Shown here piece by piece: positions 12,201-19,429 of a DNA stretch of 64,000 nt. A model generated the notes under the pieces. That model was not told the origin of the DNA, searched no databases, and worked only from the letters and a program-made list of their open reading frames with translations. The first letter of the stretch is position 1; each line of letters begins with the position of its first letter. Made by a program: the position numbers and the translations under genes. This DNA comes from Massilia rubra (GTDB lineage: Bacteria; Pseudomonadota; Gammaproteobacteria; Burkholderiales; Burkholderiaceae_D), in contig NZ_VUYU01000004.1 in NCBI RefSeq assembly GCF_011682065.1, forward strand, positions 1 through 64,000. The letters run 5' to 3'.

Positions 12201-15200
12201 GCCGGTCGGTGTGACGGGCGAGATCTACATCGGCGGCGCAGGGGTTGCGCGCGGCTACCTGAATCAGTTGGAATTGAGCGCGGAGCGCTTTAGCGCGGAC
12301 CCCTTCGACGCTGGCGGCGACGCGCGCATGTACCGCACGGGTGACCTGGGCCGCTGGCGCGCCGACGGCAATCTTGAGTACCTCGGCCGCAACGATATGC
12401 AGATCAAACTGCGCGGTTTCCGCATCGAGCCAGGGGAGATCGAAGCGCAACTGGCGCGCTGCGCCGGCGTGCGCGCCGCTGTCGTGCTCGCGCGTGAGGA
12501 CCAGCCGGGCGACAAGCGGCTCGTTGCCTATCTCGTCACGCAGGACGATCATGCGCTCGACCTGAACGCCGTGCGGGACGCGCTTGCCAAGGTACTGCCG
12601 AGCTATTTGTTGCCCAGCGCCTATGTCAGCATGGTGGCATTGCCGCTGACGCCGAACGGCAAGGTCGATCGCAAAGCGCTGCCGGCTCCGGAGGGGGCGG
12701 GCGTCGCACACGCCGCGTACGCTGCGCCCGAAGGCGCCAGCGAGCAAGCCATGGCGCTCATTTGGCAAGCGTTGCTGGGCATTGAACAGGTCGGCCGTGA
12801 CGATGACTTCTTTGCCTTGGGAGGGCACTCTCTGCTCGCCGTGCAGCTTGGTTCACGGGTGCGCGCGGCCATGGGCGTCGACTTGCCGCTGCGTCAATTG
12901 TTCGCCACTCCCGTTTTGCGCCACCTGGCGGCCGCGCTGGCCGGGGCGCAGGAAACCCGGGTTGACGTCATCGTGCCGGCTGCACGGGACCGGCGTTTGC
13001 CTCTCTCGTTCGCGCAGCAACGCCTGTGGTTTCTCGACCGCCTCAATAGCGCCGCAAGCGTGGCGTATCACATACCGGTGGCCTTGCGCTTGCGTGGCGT
13101 GCTGCGGCGCGATGCCGTGCAAGGCGCGCTCGATGGCCTCGTTGCGCGGCATGAATCGCTGCGCACCTGTTTTGTGGAGCATGACGGCGTGCCTTACCAG
13201 TCGATTGGCGAGGCGGCACAAGGGCTTACCCTGACCGAGCGCGACCTGTCCCATCTGCGCGGCAAGGAACTCGACAATGCCGTGCGCCTGTTCGCCACCG
13301 ATGAGGCCAGCGCGCCATTCGACCTGGCGCGCGGCCCACTCATCCGCGCCAGCCTGTTGCGCCTTGCCGGGGATGACCATGTGCTGCTGGTGACGCAGCA
13401 TCACATTATTTCGGATGGCTGGTCGATGGGCATCCTTGTGCGCGAATTTGGGCGCTTGTACAGCGCCTGGTGCCAGGGACAGCGCGATCCTTTGCCAGCG
13501 CTGACGCTGCAATATGCCGACTACGCGGTGTGGCAGAGGGACTGGCTGCAGGGCGAACGCCTGGAGTTGCAAAAGCAATTCTGGCGCACCCGGTTGAGCG
13601 GCGCGCCAGCCTTGCTCGCGCTGCCGCTGGACCGCCCGCGTCCCGCCGTGCAAGGACATGAGGGGGCCAGTATGGCGTTCACCCTGGCGCCGGAGGTGGC
13701 GGCGGGTGTGCGTCAACTCGCCCAGCGCCATGGCGCGACCCTGTTCATGGTGTTGCTTGGCGCATGGGCGGCGTTGATGAGCCGCCTGAGCGGCCAGGAC
13801 GACGTGGTGATCGGCACGCCTGTGGCGAATCGCCAACGCGCGGAAGTCGAACCCATGATCGGCTTTTTCGCCAATACGCTGGCGATCCGCGTGCAGTTCG
13901 ATGGCGACCCGGATGTGGACGCCCTGGTTGCGCAGGTCAAGCGGGTCACGCTCGATGCCTACGAACACCAAGATATTCCGTTCGAACAGGTGGTCGAAGC
14001 ACTCGCGCCCGCGCGCAGCGTCAGCCACAGTCCCCTGTTCCAGGTGGTGTTCAGCCTGGAGACGGGCGCGCCTGCCGCACCCGACCTGCCTGGACTGACG
14101 CTCGCGCCGCTGAGCGCGCAGCGCACCACGACGCAGTTCGACCTGGCGCTGTCGATGTCGGCGTCCGGCGATACGCTTGAGGGCAACCTGAGCTATTCAA
14201 CCGCGCTGTTCGACGCGGACAGCATTGCGCGCATGGTGGCGGCCTGGCGCCGCTTGTTGACGTCGATGCTGGCGCCGGCCACGGGCGCGGCCGAGCCGGT
14301 CGGCCGCCTGGCCTTGCTGGACCCGGACCAGCGGCATCAATTGCTGGAAGGGTTCAACGCGAGCGCTCGCCCGTATGCCTGCGGGATGACGCTGCACGGG
14401 CTGGTCGAGGCGCAGGCGCGCAACAGTCCCGATGGGTGCGCCGTCATGTTTGGCGCGCAGCGCCTGAGCTACGGGGAATTGAACCGGCGCGCCAATCAAC
14501 TGGCCCATTACCTGATCGGCCTGGGCGTGCGCCTTGAACAGCCGGTGGCGATTTGCATGGAACGCTCGCCCGAGCTGCTGGTGGCCATGCTGGGGATCCT
14601 GAAAGCCGGCGCGGCGTATCTTCCCATCGACCCGGGCTATCCGGCCGACCGGATCGCGGCGATACTTGACGATAGCGCGCCGCTGGCATTGCTTACCCAC
14701 GCGCATGCGCACCCGGACGCCGGCTGGTCGGGTGTGCGGGTGTTGCGCGTGGATGGCGCCGACGGCGCCGCCATCGCGAGCCAGTCCGATGCCGATCCGT
14801 CGGTGGCGGGGCTTGACGCGCGCAGCCTGGCCTACATCATCTACACATCCGGTTCGAGCGGCCGCCCCAAGGGGGCGCTGCTGGAGCACCGTAGCGTGGT
14901 GCGCCTGGTGCACCAGCCAAGGTATATGCGCATCGGTCAGTCCGATTGCCTGGTCCATTGCGCCAATCCCGGCTTTGACGCGGCCGCCTGGGAAATCTGG
15001 AGCGCGCTGGTCAATGGCGCCAGCCTGTTGATCGTTCCCGCCGATACCTTGCTCGACGCCAGCCGTTTGCTGCAACTATTACAGGCCCATCCAGTGAGCA
15101 TCCTGCACCTGACTGTCGGCTTGTTCAATCAGTATGCCGACCTGCTGGCGCCCGTGTTTTCGCGGCTGGCCTACCTGCTCTTCGGCGGTGAACGCAGCGA

Positions 15201-16989
15201 TATCGGCACGGTGATGCGGGTCGTGCGCAACTGCCCGCCGGCCAATCTGGTGCATTGCTACGGTCCCACCGAGGCAAGCACGTTCTCGACGACGTACCTG
15301 GTCGCGCCATCGGCCGGCTTATCGCTTGACGCCGCGCTGCCCATCGGCAGGCCGGTTGCCAACACGCGCGTGTATCTGCTTGACCGGCACGGCGAACCGG
15401 TACCGCTCGGCGTCACCGGCGAAATCCATATCGGCGGCGACGGCGTGGGGCGCGGCTACCTGAACCAGCCCGGGCTGACGGCGGAGCGTTTCGTGCCCGA
15501 TCCGTTCGTCGGGGATGGCGCTGCGCGCATGTACAAGACGGGCGACCTCGGACGTTGGCTGGCCGACGGGAATGTGGCGTATCTCGGTCGCAACGATGCA
15601 CAGGTCAAGATCCGTGGCTTCCGCATCGAACCGGGGGAAATCGAGAGTGGCCTGGCGCAGTGCGACGGTGTGCTGGAGGCGGTCGTCATGGCGCGTGCCG
15701 ACGCGCGCGGCGCCTTGCGCCTGGTGGCCTACGTGGTCGGACAAGCGGGGCAGGCCCCGACCGGGCCGGTGCTGCGCGCCGCACTCGCAAAGCGCTTTCC
15801 GGACTATATGGTGCCGGCGGCCTTCGTGGTGTTGCCGGCCTTTCCTCTCACACCCAACGGCAAGCTGGACCGGCGCGCGTTGCCCGAGCCAGACGCCTGC
15901 AGCGCGGCGCCGTACGCCGCCCCGCGCGGGCACATCGAGGAAAGCGTGGCTGCGCTCTGGCGCGAATTGCTCGGCGTCGACAGGGTAGGGCGCGACGACC
16001 ATTTCTTCGAGCTGGGCGGACACTCGCTGATGGCCGTGCAACTGGCGTCCCGATTGCACGCCTTGCTCGGCGTGGATGTGCCTTTGCGGCATCTGTTCGC
16101 CCATCCTACCCTGGCGCAGTTCGCGGCGGCATATGCTCACGGCGCAGCGCCTGCCTATTCGCTGCTGGCGCCGATACGGACATCGGGAACGGCCCCACCG
16201 TTGTTCCTGATCCATCCGGGCGAGGGCGACGTCGATTATGCGCGCACGCTCGCCGCCCGGATCGACAGCAGTATTCCGGTGTACGGCGTCAGCGCCAGTG
16301 GATTCCAGGAGGGCGAAACGCTGCATCGCACGGTGGAGGACATGGCCGCATGCTATGTGCACGCGATACGCCAGCTTTTTCCGCAAGGCCCGTATTGCAT
16401 TGCCGGCTATTCGTTCGGCGGCGTGGTCGCGTTCGAGATGGCGCGCCAGCTCCAGGCCAGCGGGCAGTCGATCGGCTATCTGGGCTTGATTGATACGCCG
16501 GCGCGGCTGGACGCGACGCCATGCTCCATTGACGAAACGCCCGCTATGTATCTGTTGCGTAGCTTGCGCGCGGCGTTTGCGCACATTCCTTCGGAACTTG
16601 ACGGCGTATTGCAGTCATTGGCGCAGTCGGACCAGCTGGACGCGATGTGCCTTGCCGCGCAGGAGAAGCAACTCTTACCGGGTGGCGTGGATGGGGCGAC
16701 CCTGAAGCGCCACCTGGCGGTGCGCCACACCATCGACAAGGCGGCGCGGACCTACCGTGTACAAGAGGCGGATCTGGCGGCGACGCTGTACTGCGCCAGT
16801 GCGGTGCACGGCGCCGCCTATGCGGCGGACTGGCAGATGGTGCTGGGCTCCGTGCGGGTGGTGTCCATCGGCGGAAACCATCAAACGATTTTGCACGAGC
16901 CCCACTTGGCGCGGCTGGGCGCCGCCATTACGGCGGACCTGCTGGAGACGGTGTTCCAGGACAATCGTATGACTGCCCAGTCACCCTGA
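3229..16989 (+). CDS. Non-ribosomal peptide synthetase, four C-A-T modules plus thioesterase
   Basis: This 4586-residue terminal synthetase has four modules. Module 1: C from about residue 40, A core YTSGSTGRPKG near 652, T GGHSLL near 1052. Module 2: a different C domain starting IYPLAPLQEGILFHH near 1135 with HHLIADH near 1268, A near 1744, T near 2136. Module 3: C near 2195, A near 2806, T near 3198. Module 4: C near 3257, A near 3872, T near 4263. A type I thioesterase follows (GYSFGG, Ser near 4393) and releases the chain by hydrolysis or cyclisation. Pocket residues by eye: module 1 D-V-W-H-L-S-L-I-D-K (serine); module 2 D-P-E-N-I-G-A-V-T-K (unclear; acidic 239 hints at a basic side chain); module 3 D-A-W-W-L-G-G-T-F-K (Val-like second half); module 4 D-A-W-H-L-G-C-T-F-K (unclear). 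No separate epimerase domain is present, but the module 2 C domain belongs to the LAPLQEG class that includes dual epimerising domains. Confidence 0.96.
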   Translation: MTEELDAHARLKRHALLQKMMQRRTSESGHAIPRADRHASLPLSFAQQRLWFLDQLDDAAGAAYHMPAGLRLSGELDTEALVRALDRIVARHENLRTSFPSRDGAPLQHIGAPNQGFALARHDLCHLHGAAQEAAVHALIGADSDAPFALADGPLIRGSLLRLGEREHVLLVTQHHIISDGWSVAVLVRELTALYTAFSQSLDDPLAPLAIQYADYAAWQRDYLQGERLERQGSFWSAHLAGAPALLELPTDHPRPARQSYAGASVAFALPAALTAQLQALGQRHGATLFMVLLGAWSVLMSRLSGQDDVVIGTPVANRQRAEVEPLIGFFVNTLAVRVRLDADPSVAQLIEQVKGTMLDAYAHQDIPFEQVVEALRPARSLSHSPLFQVMLTLNNTPEAKAIALPGLTLEGLGSRDNTSKVDLSMALTEVGGGLQGSLTYATDLFEGASIGRLIDCWRCLLDAMAGDEHARTGRLPLLTSPMRKQLLSDFNATRASFPAEKLIHQLFEEQVVLQAATRAVTYEGSHLSYGELNDRANQLAHYLIGLGVGPDVRVAICLERSLDLVVGLLGILKAGGAYVPLDPTYPRERLADMLADCAPRLVLTLGALAPLLPPLGTAVVCLDAIQPVLCAQALGNPVLPELHARHLAYVIYTSGSTGRPKGAMNEHRSVVNRLLWAREEYAIGPHDKILQKTPFGFDVSVWEFFLPLLAGATLVLARPGQQGDAAYLVELIAEQDITVLHFVPSMLQVFLDQAAPLRTSRLRDILCSGEALPYALQRMSHSVLPQVRLHNLYGPTEAAIDVTYWRCSATAHAGIVPIGRPIWNTSMYVLDRYLQPVPLGVRGELYIGGIGVARGYLNRPELTAERFVADPFSLEPDARMYKTGDVGRWLDDGQLEYLGRNDFQVKLRGFRIELGEIEARLLACEGVREAVVLALAPPQGQGQGDARLVAYLTATPESDPAALEPGALRQALLAYLPEYMVPGAFVTLAALPLTPNGKLDRKALPAPDGAAMSQADYTAPQGAAEQAMAAIWQELLGVERVGRDDHFFELGGHSLLAVTLVQRLRLIKLQVDVRNLFATPVLWMLCASCTGWSETPAHAPGDAQANPALVTLSEDEMAQIGAIVAGGLGNVQDIYPLAPLQEGILFHHMLGGQGDAYLTSVLTSFASRATLDGAIAGLRRTIARHDILRTAILWEGLSEPVQVVCREVELHVEEVVFDAAEGEIMEQLRTRFDPRRNRLAVSSAPLMRLHVCHDAPRARWLMLMWVHHLIADHVAIKLMYQEVGAYLADAGAQLAPSVPYRDYIAQTRRPGAREEQERFFRTMLDGVTEPATPFGLLDVHGDGSDIQEAHLAIDAILGARLRACARRLGVASATLFHLAWAQVLGRSSGQHDVVFGTVLLGRMHAGADAERALGLFINTLPIRIDIGAGSAATLARETHARLAELLRHEHAPLSLAYRCSAVQAPAPLFVALLNYRHGTADAVAPAAVLEGIHALSSEERTNYPLTLGVDDLVDRFALTVQASSACACAPVCALMETALESLVTALESGSDQALATLDILPAAERRRLIVEFNANSAPIPAVALAHAAFERQVKAQPDAIALRYEGLDRFESLSYDALNRRANRLAHCLIAHGVKADDRVALCMARGPDLVVAMLAILKAGAGYVPLDPAYPEQRLAWMLDDSAPSALVTDADGAARWAGRLPACPVIALAGPGSGALADQPDGNPDPSSLGLGPSHLAYVIYTSGTSGQPKGVMVTHRNIAQHIAASIAHYGIGAGDCVLQFTSISFDPSAEQILCALGAGVRLLLRGEHVWTPEELGTLLRTHAVSVANIAPAYFASLGDTLAQADSLRLLIVGGDKLGQAALESLPPGCTLLNAYGPTETTVTATTFALAAGGPVPAAIPIGKPYGNTRVYVLDAHLQPVPLGVSGEIHIGGAGVARGYLNRPELTAERFVVDPFSPAPDARMYKTGDLGRWRTDGQLEYLGRNDFQVKVRGFRIELGEIEARLVACAGVREAVVLALAPPQGKGDARLVAYLTATPEGDASALEPGALRQALLAHLPEYMVPGAFVTLAALPLTPNGKLDRKALPAPDGAALALARYAAPQGATEQALAAIWQELLGVERVGREDHFFDLGGHSLLAVQLASRVRQRMGAELPLRTLFARPLLRELAGSLAQLACAPLAPIAAASRAAPLPLSFAQQRLWFLDQLDHAAAAAYHMPAGLRLSGELDADALVRALDRIVARHESLRTCFVEVDGMPWQRIGSAGQGMALARHDLSHLRGHEQEQALAAQAQDESAAPFDLARGPLIRARLLRLGEREHVLLVTQHHIVSDGWSVGVLVREFAALYTAFSQALEDPLAPLAIQYADYALWQRDYLQGERLERQRSFWSAHLAGAPALLELPTDHPRPARQSHAGASVAFALPAALTAQLQALGQRHGATLFMVLLGAWSVLMSRLSGQDDVVIGTPVANRQRAEVEPLIGFFVNTLAVRVRLDADPSVAQLLEQVKGTLLDAYAHQDIPFEQVVEAVKPVRSASHSPLFQTVITLDNTPASATLSLPNLQLAPLEMPGLNTKFDLTLSLRLSEGRLHAELAYATSLYLPDRIEGLLACWRNLLDAMVRDDAQPVARLALMSADERRRVLVGLNAARATSSCEQLIHRVFEELAERQADAVAVQCAGQVMHYGELNRQANQLAHHLIALGVTAEQTVVICMDRTPQLVVAMLAILKAGGAYVPLDPSYPPQRLHQLFRDSGANIVLMLTGQEPAGACAGLVPVYLDGEAAAIAARPAHNPDLALSPRHLAYVMYTSGSTGAPKGVMIEHRSVIRLALDGGYAPLAPSDCVAHCANPAFDAATWEVWGALLNGARLLVVPAALVLMPAEFAEALLEGGVSAMWLTAGLFNHYIDTLAPVFARLRYLLIGGDVLDPAVVARLLGRSERPAVVLNGYGPTETTTFAATYAIVPGSEPMGQIPLGRPIGHTTIYVLDACLTPVPVGVTGEIYIGGAGVARGYLNQLELSAERFSADPFDAGGDARMYRTGDLGRWRADGNLEYLGRNDMQIKLRGFRIEPGEIEAQLARCAGVRAAVVLAREDQPGDKRLVAYLVTQDDHALDLNAVRDALAKVLPSYLLPSAYVSMVALPLTPNGKVDRKALPAPEGAGVAHAAYAAPEGASEQAMALIWQALLGIEQVGRDDDFFALGGHSLLAVQLGSRVRAAMGVDLPLRQLFATPVLRHLAAALAGAQETRVDVIVPAARDRRLPLSFAQQRLWFLDRLNSAASVAYHIPVALRLRGVLRRDAVQGALDGLVARHESLRTCFVEHDGVPYQSIGEAAQGLTLTERDLSHLRGKELDNAVRLFATDEASAPFDLARGPLIRASLLRLAGDDHVLLVTQHHIISDGWSMGILVREFGRLYSAWCQGQRDPLPALTLQYADYAVWQRDWLQGERLELQKQFWRTRLSGAPALLALPLDRPRPAVQGHEGASMAFTLAPEVAAGVRQLAQRHGATLFMVLLGAWAALMSRLSGQDDVVIGTPVANRQRAEVEPMIGFFANTLAIRVQFDGDPDVDALVAQVKRVTLDAYEHQDIPFEQVVEALAPARSVSHSPLFQVVFSLETGAPAAPDLPGLTLAPLSAQRTTTQFDLALSMSASGDTLEGNLSYSTALFDADSIARMVAAWRRLLTSMLAPATGAAEPVGRLALLDPDQRHQLLEGFNASARPYACGMTLHGLVEAQARNSPDGCAVMFGAQRLSYGELNRRANQLAHYLIGLGVRLEQPVAICMERSPELLVAMLGILKAGAAYLPIDPGYPADRIAAILDDSAPLALLTHAHAHPDAGWSGVRVLRVDGADGAAIASQSDADPSVAGLDARSLAYIIYTSGSSGRPKGALLEHRSVVRLVHQPRYMRIGQSDCLVHCANPGFDAAAWEIWSALVNGASLLIVPADTLLDASRLLQLLQAHPVSILHLTVGLFNQYADLLAPVFSRLAYLLFGGERSDIGTVMRVVRNCPPANLVHCYGPTEASTFSTTYLVAPSAGLSLDAALPIGRPVANTRVYLLDRHGEPVPLGVTGEIHIGGDGVGRGYLNQPGLTAERFVPDPFVGDGAARMYKTGDLGRWLADGNVAYLGRNDAQVKIRGFRIEPGEIESGLAQCDGVLEAVVMARADARGALRLVAYVVGQAGQAPTGPVLRAALAKRFPDYMVPAAFVVLPAFPLTPNGKLDRRALPEPDACSAAPYAAPRGHIEESVAALWRELLGVDRVGRDDHFFELGGHSLMAVQLASRLHALLGVDVPLRHLFAHPTLAQFAAAYAHGAAPAYSLLAPIRTSGTAPPLFLIHPGEGDVDYARTLAARIDSSIPVYGVSASGFQEGETLHRTVEDMAACYVHAIRQLFPQGPYCIAGYSFGGVVAFEMARQLQASGQSIGYLGLIDTPARLDATPCSIDETPAMYLLRSLRAAFAHIPSELDGVLQSLAQSDQLDAMCLAAQEKQLLPGGVDGATLKRHLAVRHTIDKAARTYRVQEADLAATLYCASAVHGAAYAADWQMVLGSVRVVSIGGNHQTILHEPHLARLGAAITADLLETVFQDNRMTAQSP
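3352..4424 (+). repeat. Condensation-domain DNA repeat, copy B
   Basis: Second copy of the near-identical C-domain block, in module 1 of the large synthetase. An internal stretch (about 3530-3700, coding for the part around HDLCHLHG) has drifted from copies A and C, while the flanks remain nearly identical. This mosaic pattern fits partial recombination. Confidence 0.78.
9814..10886 (+). repeat. Condensation-domain DNA repeat, copy C
   Basis: Third copy, in module 3 of the large synthetase. It is closest to copy A. The module 4 C domain (about 12999-14060) is homologous but clearly diverged, and the module 2 C domain is of another class. Confidence 0.78.
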
Positions 16990-17073
16990 AGCCTGCCGCA
17001 GCCGGATCGCGTGGTCTGGCGCATTGCATTTATTGGAAACATCAGCCGAAAGATCGGAACGAAAGAGTGCACC

Positions 17074-18372
17074 ATGCAAATTGCTAACACCAAACTAAAC
17101 CTCGCGCTTGGCGATGCCAAGGTCGAAGTGATGAATTTTCTCAATGAGATTGCGATGCGTTATCCCGACTGCATCTCGTTCGCGCCTGGCCGACCGCGCG
17201 AAGAATTCTTCGATGTTGCCGCCGCGCTTGGCTATGTCCAGGATTTTGTCGATTACCGGGGTACGGGTGACGAGGCCGGCTACGCCGAGCTGGGCCAATA
17301 CGGCCGCACCAACGGCATGCTCGGTCAACTGATTGCAACCCTGCTCGAGCGCGACGAGTCGGTATCGGTGGAGCCGCAAGACATCGTCGTGACGGTCGGC
17401 TGCCAGGAGGCCATGTGCATCTGCCTGATCGCCTTGTGCGGCAACCCCGGCGATGTCGCACTGGTGGCCGATCCGGCCTACATCGGCATTTCCGGCGCGG
17501 CCAGTCTGCTTGGCATCGAGGTGGCAGCCGTGGCGACGGATAGCCAAGGCGTCCATCCGGCAGGGCTGGAAGCGCAGCTGGCGGCGCTGCGGGCGGCGGG
17601 CAAGACGCCCCGTATCCTGTATCTGTCGCCGGATTTCGCCAATCCCACAGGGGCAAGCACGCCGTCCGAACGACGCGCGCAGTTGTTGGACTTGACACGC
17701 CGCCATGGCGTGCTGGTACTCGAAGATCATGCGTATAACTATTTTTGCTATGACGAACAGAAATTGCCTTGTCTGAAGAGCACGCCGGAAGCCGACCATG
17801 TGCTCTTTCTGGGGAGTTTTTCGAAGAGTATTTTTCCCGGTCTGCGGCTGGGTTTTATCGCCGCCGGCCAAGTCGTGACCTGGGCGGATGGACGGACTTG
17901 CCGCCTGGCCGATGAACTATCGAAGGTGAAAAGTTTGCTGACGGTGAATACGTCACCAATCAATCAAGCGATTGTTGGGGGAATCCTGCTTCGTAACGCG
18001 TGTAGCCTGCACGGTTTTGTCGCCCCGCGCCGGGCGGCCCTGCTTGCCAGCCGGGACAGCATGCTGGCCGCCCTGCGTACGCATTTCCCGCCAGATGCGG
18101 CGTGGACGGCAGGCGTTTCATGGACGGCCCCGTCGGGCGGATTCTTCCTGAGCATGACGCTGCCGTTTATCGTCACGAGTGAGGATCTGCTTCTTTCGGC
18201 GCGGGAATACGGTGTGCTGTGGACGCCGATGAGCTATTTCTATCTGGACCAGCGGGCGACCAGGGAGATCCGCTTGAGCTTCAGCTATGTCACCCCGGCG
18301 CAGATCGACAAGGGTATCGCAGCGCTGGCGCGGCAGGTCATGCAGCAAGTTCACATGCGCGAGGCGGCATGA
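17074..18372 (+). CDS. PLP-dependent class I/II aminotransferase, HpgT/DpgT-like
   Basis: 432 residues, fold-type I aminotransferase. The PLP lysine lies in SFSKSIFPGLRLGF, and NPTG and the aspartate of LEDHAYNYF are present. The stretches SFAPGRP, QYGRT and VTVGCQEAM resemble the hydroxyphenylglycine/dihydroxyphenylglycine transaminases (HpgT/DpgT) of glycopeptide pathways, which move an amino group onto an arylglyoxylate. The start was set at ATG 17074 because it aligns with the family N-terminus; an upstream in-frame start at 17011 would add an unlikely tail. The gene lies 84 bases after the synthetase and its stop overlaps the next start (ATGA). It probably provides an unusual amino acid for the peptide. 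No 4-hydroxymandelate synthase or type III PKS is present here, so Hpg/Dpg itself is not proven. Confidence 0.85.
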   Translation: MQIANTKLNLALGDAKVEVMNFLNEIAMRYPDCISFAPGRPREEFFDVAAALGYVQDFVDYRGTGDEAGYAELGQYGRTNGMLGQLIATLLERDESVSVEPQDIVVTVGCQEAMCICLIALCGNPGDVALVADPAYIGISGAASLLGIEVAAVATDSQGVHPAGLEAQLAALRAAGKTPRILYLSPDFANPTGASTPSERRAQLLDLTRRHGVLVLEDHAYNYFCYDEQKLPCLKSTPEADHVLFLGSFSKSIFPGLRLGFIAAGQVVTWADGRTCRLADELSKVKSLLTVNTSPINQAIVGGILLRNACSLHGFVAPRRAALLASRDSMLAALRTHFPPDAAWTAGVSWTAPSGGFFLSMTLPFIVTSEDLLLSAREYGVLWTPMSYFYLDQRATREIRLSFSYVTPAQIDKGIAALARQVMQQVHMREAA

Positions 18373-19406
18373 GCGCACCGGTTCTAAAACGGATCAGCGC
18401 CGCGCATGCCGCGCAGCGTTGCGACGAGCTCCTGGCACTGAGGGGTGTTGGCACAGCGTCGCGCAAGGCGGTGGTCGACTGCCTGATCTACGCGTCGTTG
18501 CGCGCAATCGATACGCACGGTATCGCCCTGCTACCGACCTATCTGAACCTGCTCGATGGCGGGCGTGCAAAGGCTGCGGCTGTTCCGGAAACGCCCGCGC
18601 TCGACATGTCGACAGCGCGCTTTGACGCGGCCGGCGCACTGGGCCCCGTGGCCGGGCAGATCGCCTGCGACTGGCTGGTGCGCAGCGCCAGGGTGCATGG
18701 TATCGCGGCGGCGGGTGTCTATAATTCCAACCATTTTGGCGCGGCCGGGTATTACAGCGAGCTGCTGGCGAGTGGCGTCGGCCTGGGTATCGCTTGCTGC
18801 AATTCCGATGCCCTGGTTGTGCCGGCGGGGGGCGCGCTGCCACTGTTTGGCACCAATCCATTGTCGATCGCCGCCGATGCGGGCGGCGGCCATTTTTTTA
18901 ACCTGGACATGGCGACGTCGCAAACGTCGTTCTCGCGCCTGACGCGCCATCGGCAGCAGGGCACGCCGTTGGAAGCGGGATGGGCCGTCGATGGGGCCGG
19001 GACGCCGACCACTGATCCGGCCGAGGCTGCATGGCTGACGCCCTTGGGCGGATACAAGGGGCAGGGCCTGGCCATGGCGGTCGAGATCCTTTCATCGGTA
19101 CTGACCGGGGCCGACCTTGACCATGAACTTCACCATGTTTTCGATCCCAAGCCACAAGCCATGGCGCAAGGCGTGGGGCATTTTTTCATAGCGATCGACG
19201 TCGCCCGCTTCTTGCCGCGCAATGTGTTTGCCGCCCAGCTGCGGCGCTTGATGGGTGTTGTAGCGCAGCAGTCGGTCGACGAAGAGGGCAATTTCGCCTT
19301 CAGTCCAGGCGACCGCGAGCGTGCGATGCTGGCCGAGCGCAGCGTACTGGGCATTCCTGTTCCGGAGCACTGGGCTTGCTTCGCCGATGTGCCGGCGGCG
19401 GCCTGA
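18369..19406 (+). CDS. Ldh2/malate dehydrogenase-family NAD(P)H oxidoreductase
   Basis: 345 residues of the Ldh2 (malate/L-sulfolactate/delta1-piperideine-2-carboxylate reductase) family. Diagnostic stretches are DTHGIALLPTYL, the substrate-binding VYNSNHFGAAGYY and GTNPLSIAA followed by LDMATS. The family reduces 2-oxo acids or cyclic imines with NAD(P)H. It starts at ATG 18369, overlapping the aminotransferase stop by four bases, so the two are translationally coupled. Placed behind an NRPS, it could reduce a keto acid or a cyclic imine to a proline/pipecolate-like residue; that is inference. The gene ends 23 bases before the convergent hydrolase, and I see no clear hairpin in that gap. Confidence 0.85.
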   Translation: MSAPVLKRISAAHAAQRCDELLALRGVGTASRKAVVDCLIYASLRAIDTHGIALLPTYLNLLDGGRAKAAAVPETPALDMSTARFDAAGALGPVAGQIACDWLVRSARVHGIAAAGVYNSNHFGAAGYYSELLASGVGLGIACCNSDALVVPAGGALPLFGTNPLSIAADAGGGHFFNLDMATSQTSFSRLTRHRQQGTPLEAGWAVDGAGTPTTDPAEAAWLTPLGGYKGQGLAMAVEILSSVLTGADLDHELHHVFDPKPQAMAQGVGHFFIAIDVARFLPRNVFAAQLRRLMGVVAQQSVDEEGNFAFSPGDRERAMLAERSVLGIPVPEHWACFADVPAAA

Positions 19407-19429
19407 CCCGATTTGCGCGAAAATTCCCG

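Noticed and set aside
8065-12828. 1587-codon open frame on the minus strand opposite the NRPS
   Set aside because: It is the antisense shadow of a high-GC coding region; no start signal and low-complexity Arg/Gln/His-rich composition. The + strand synthetase explains the region fully.
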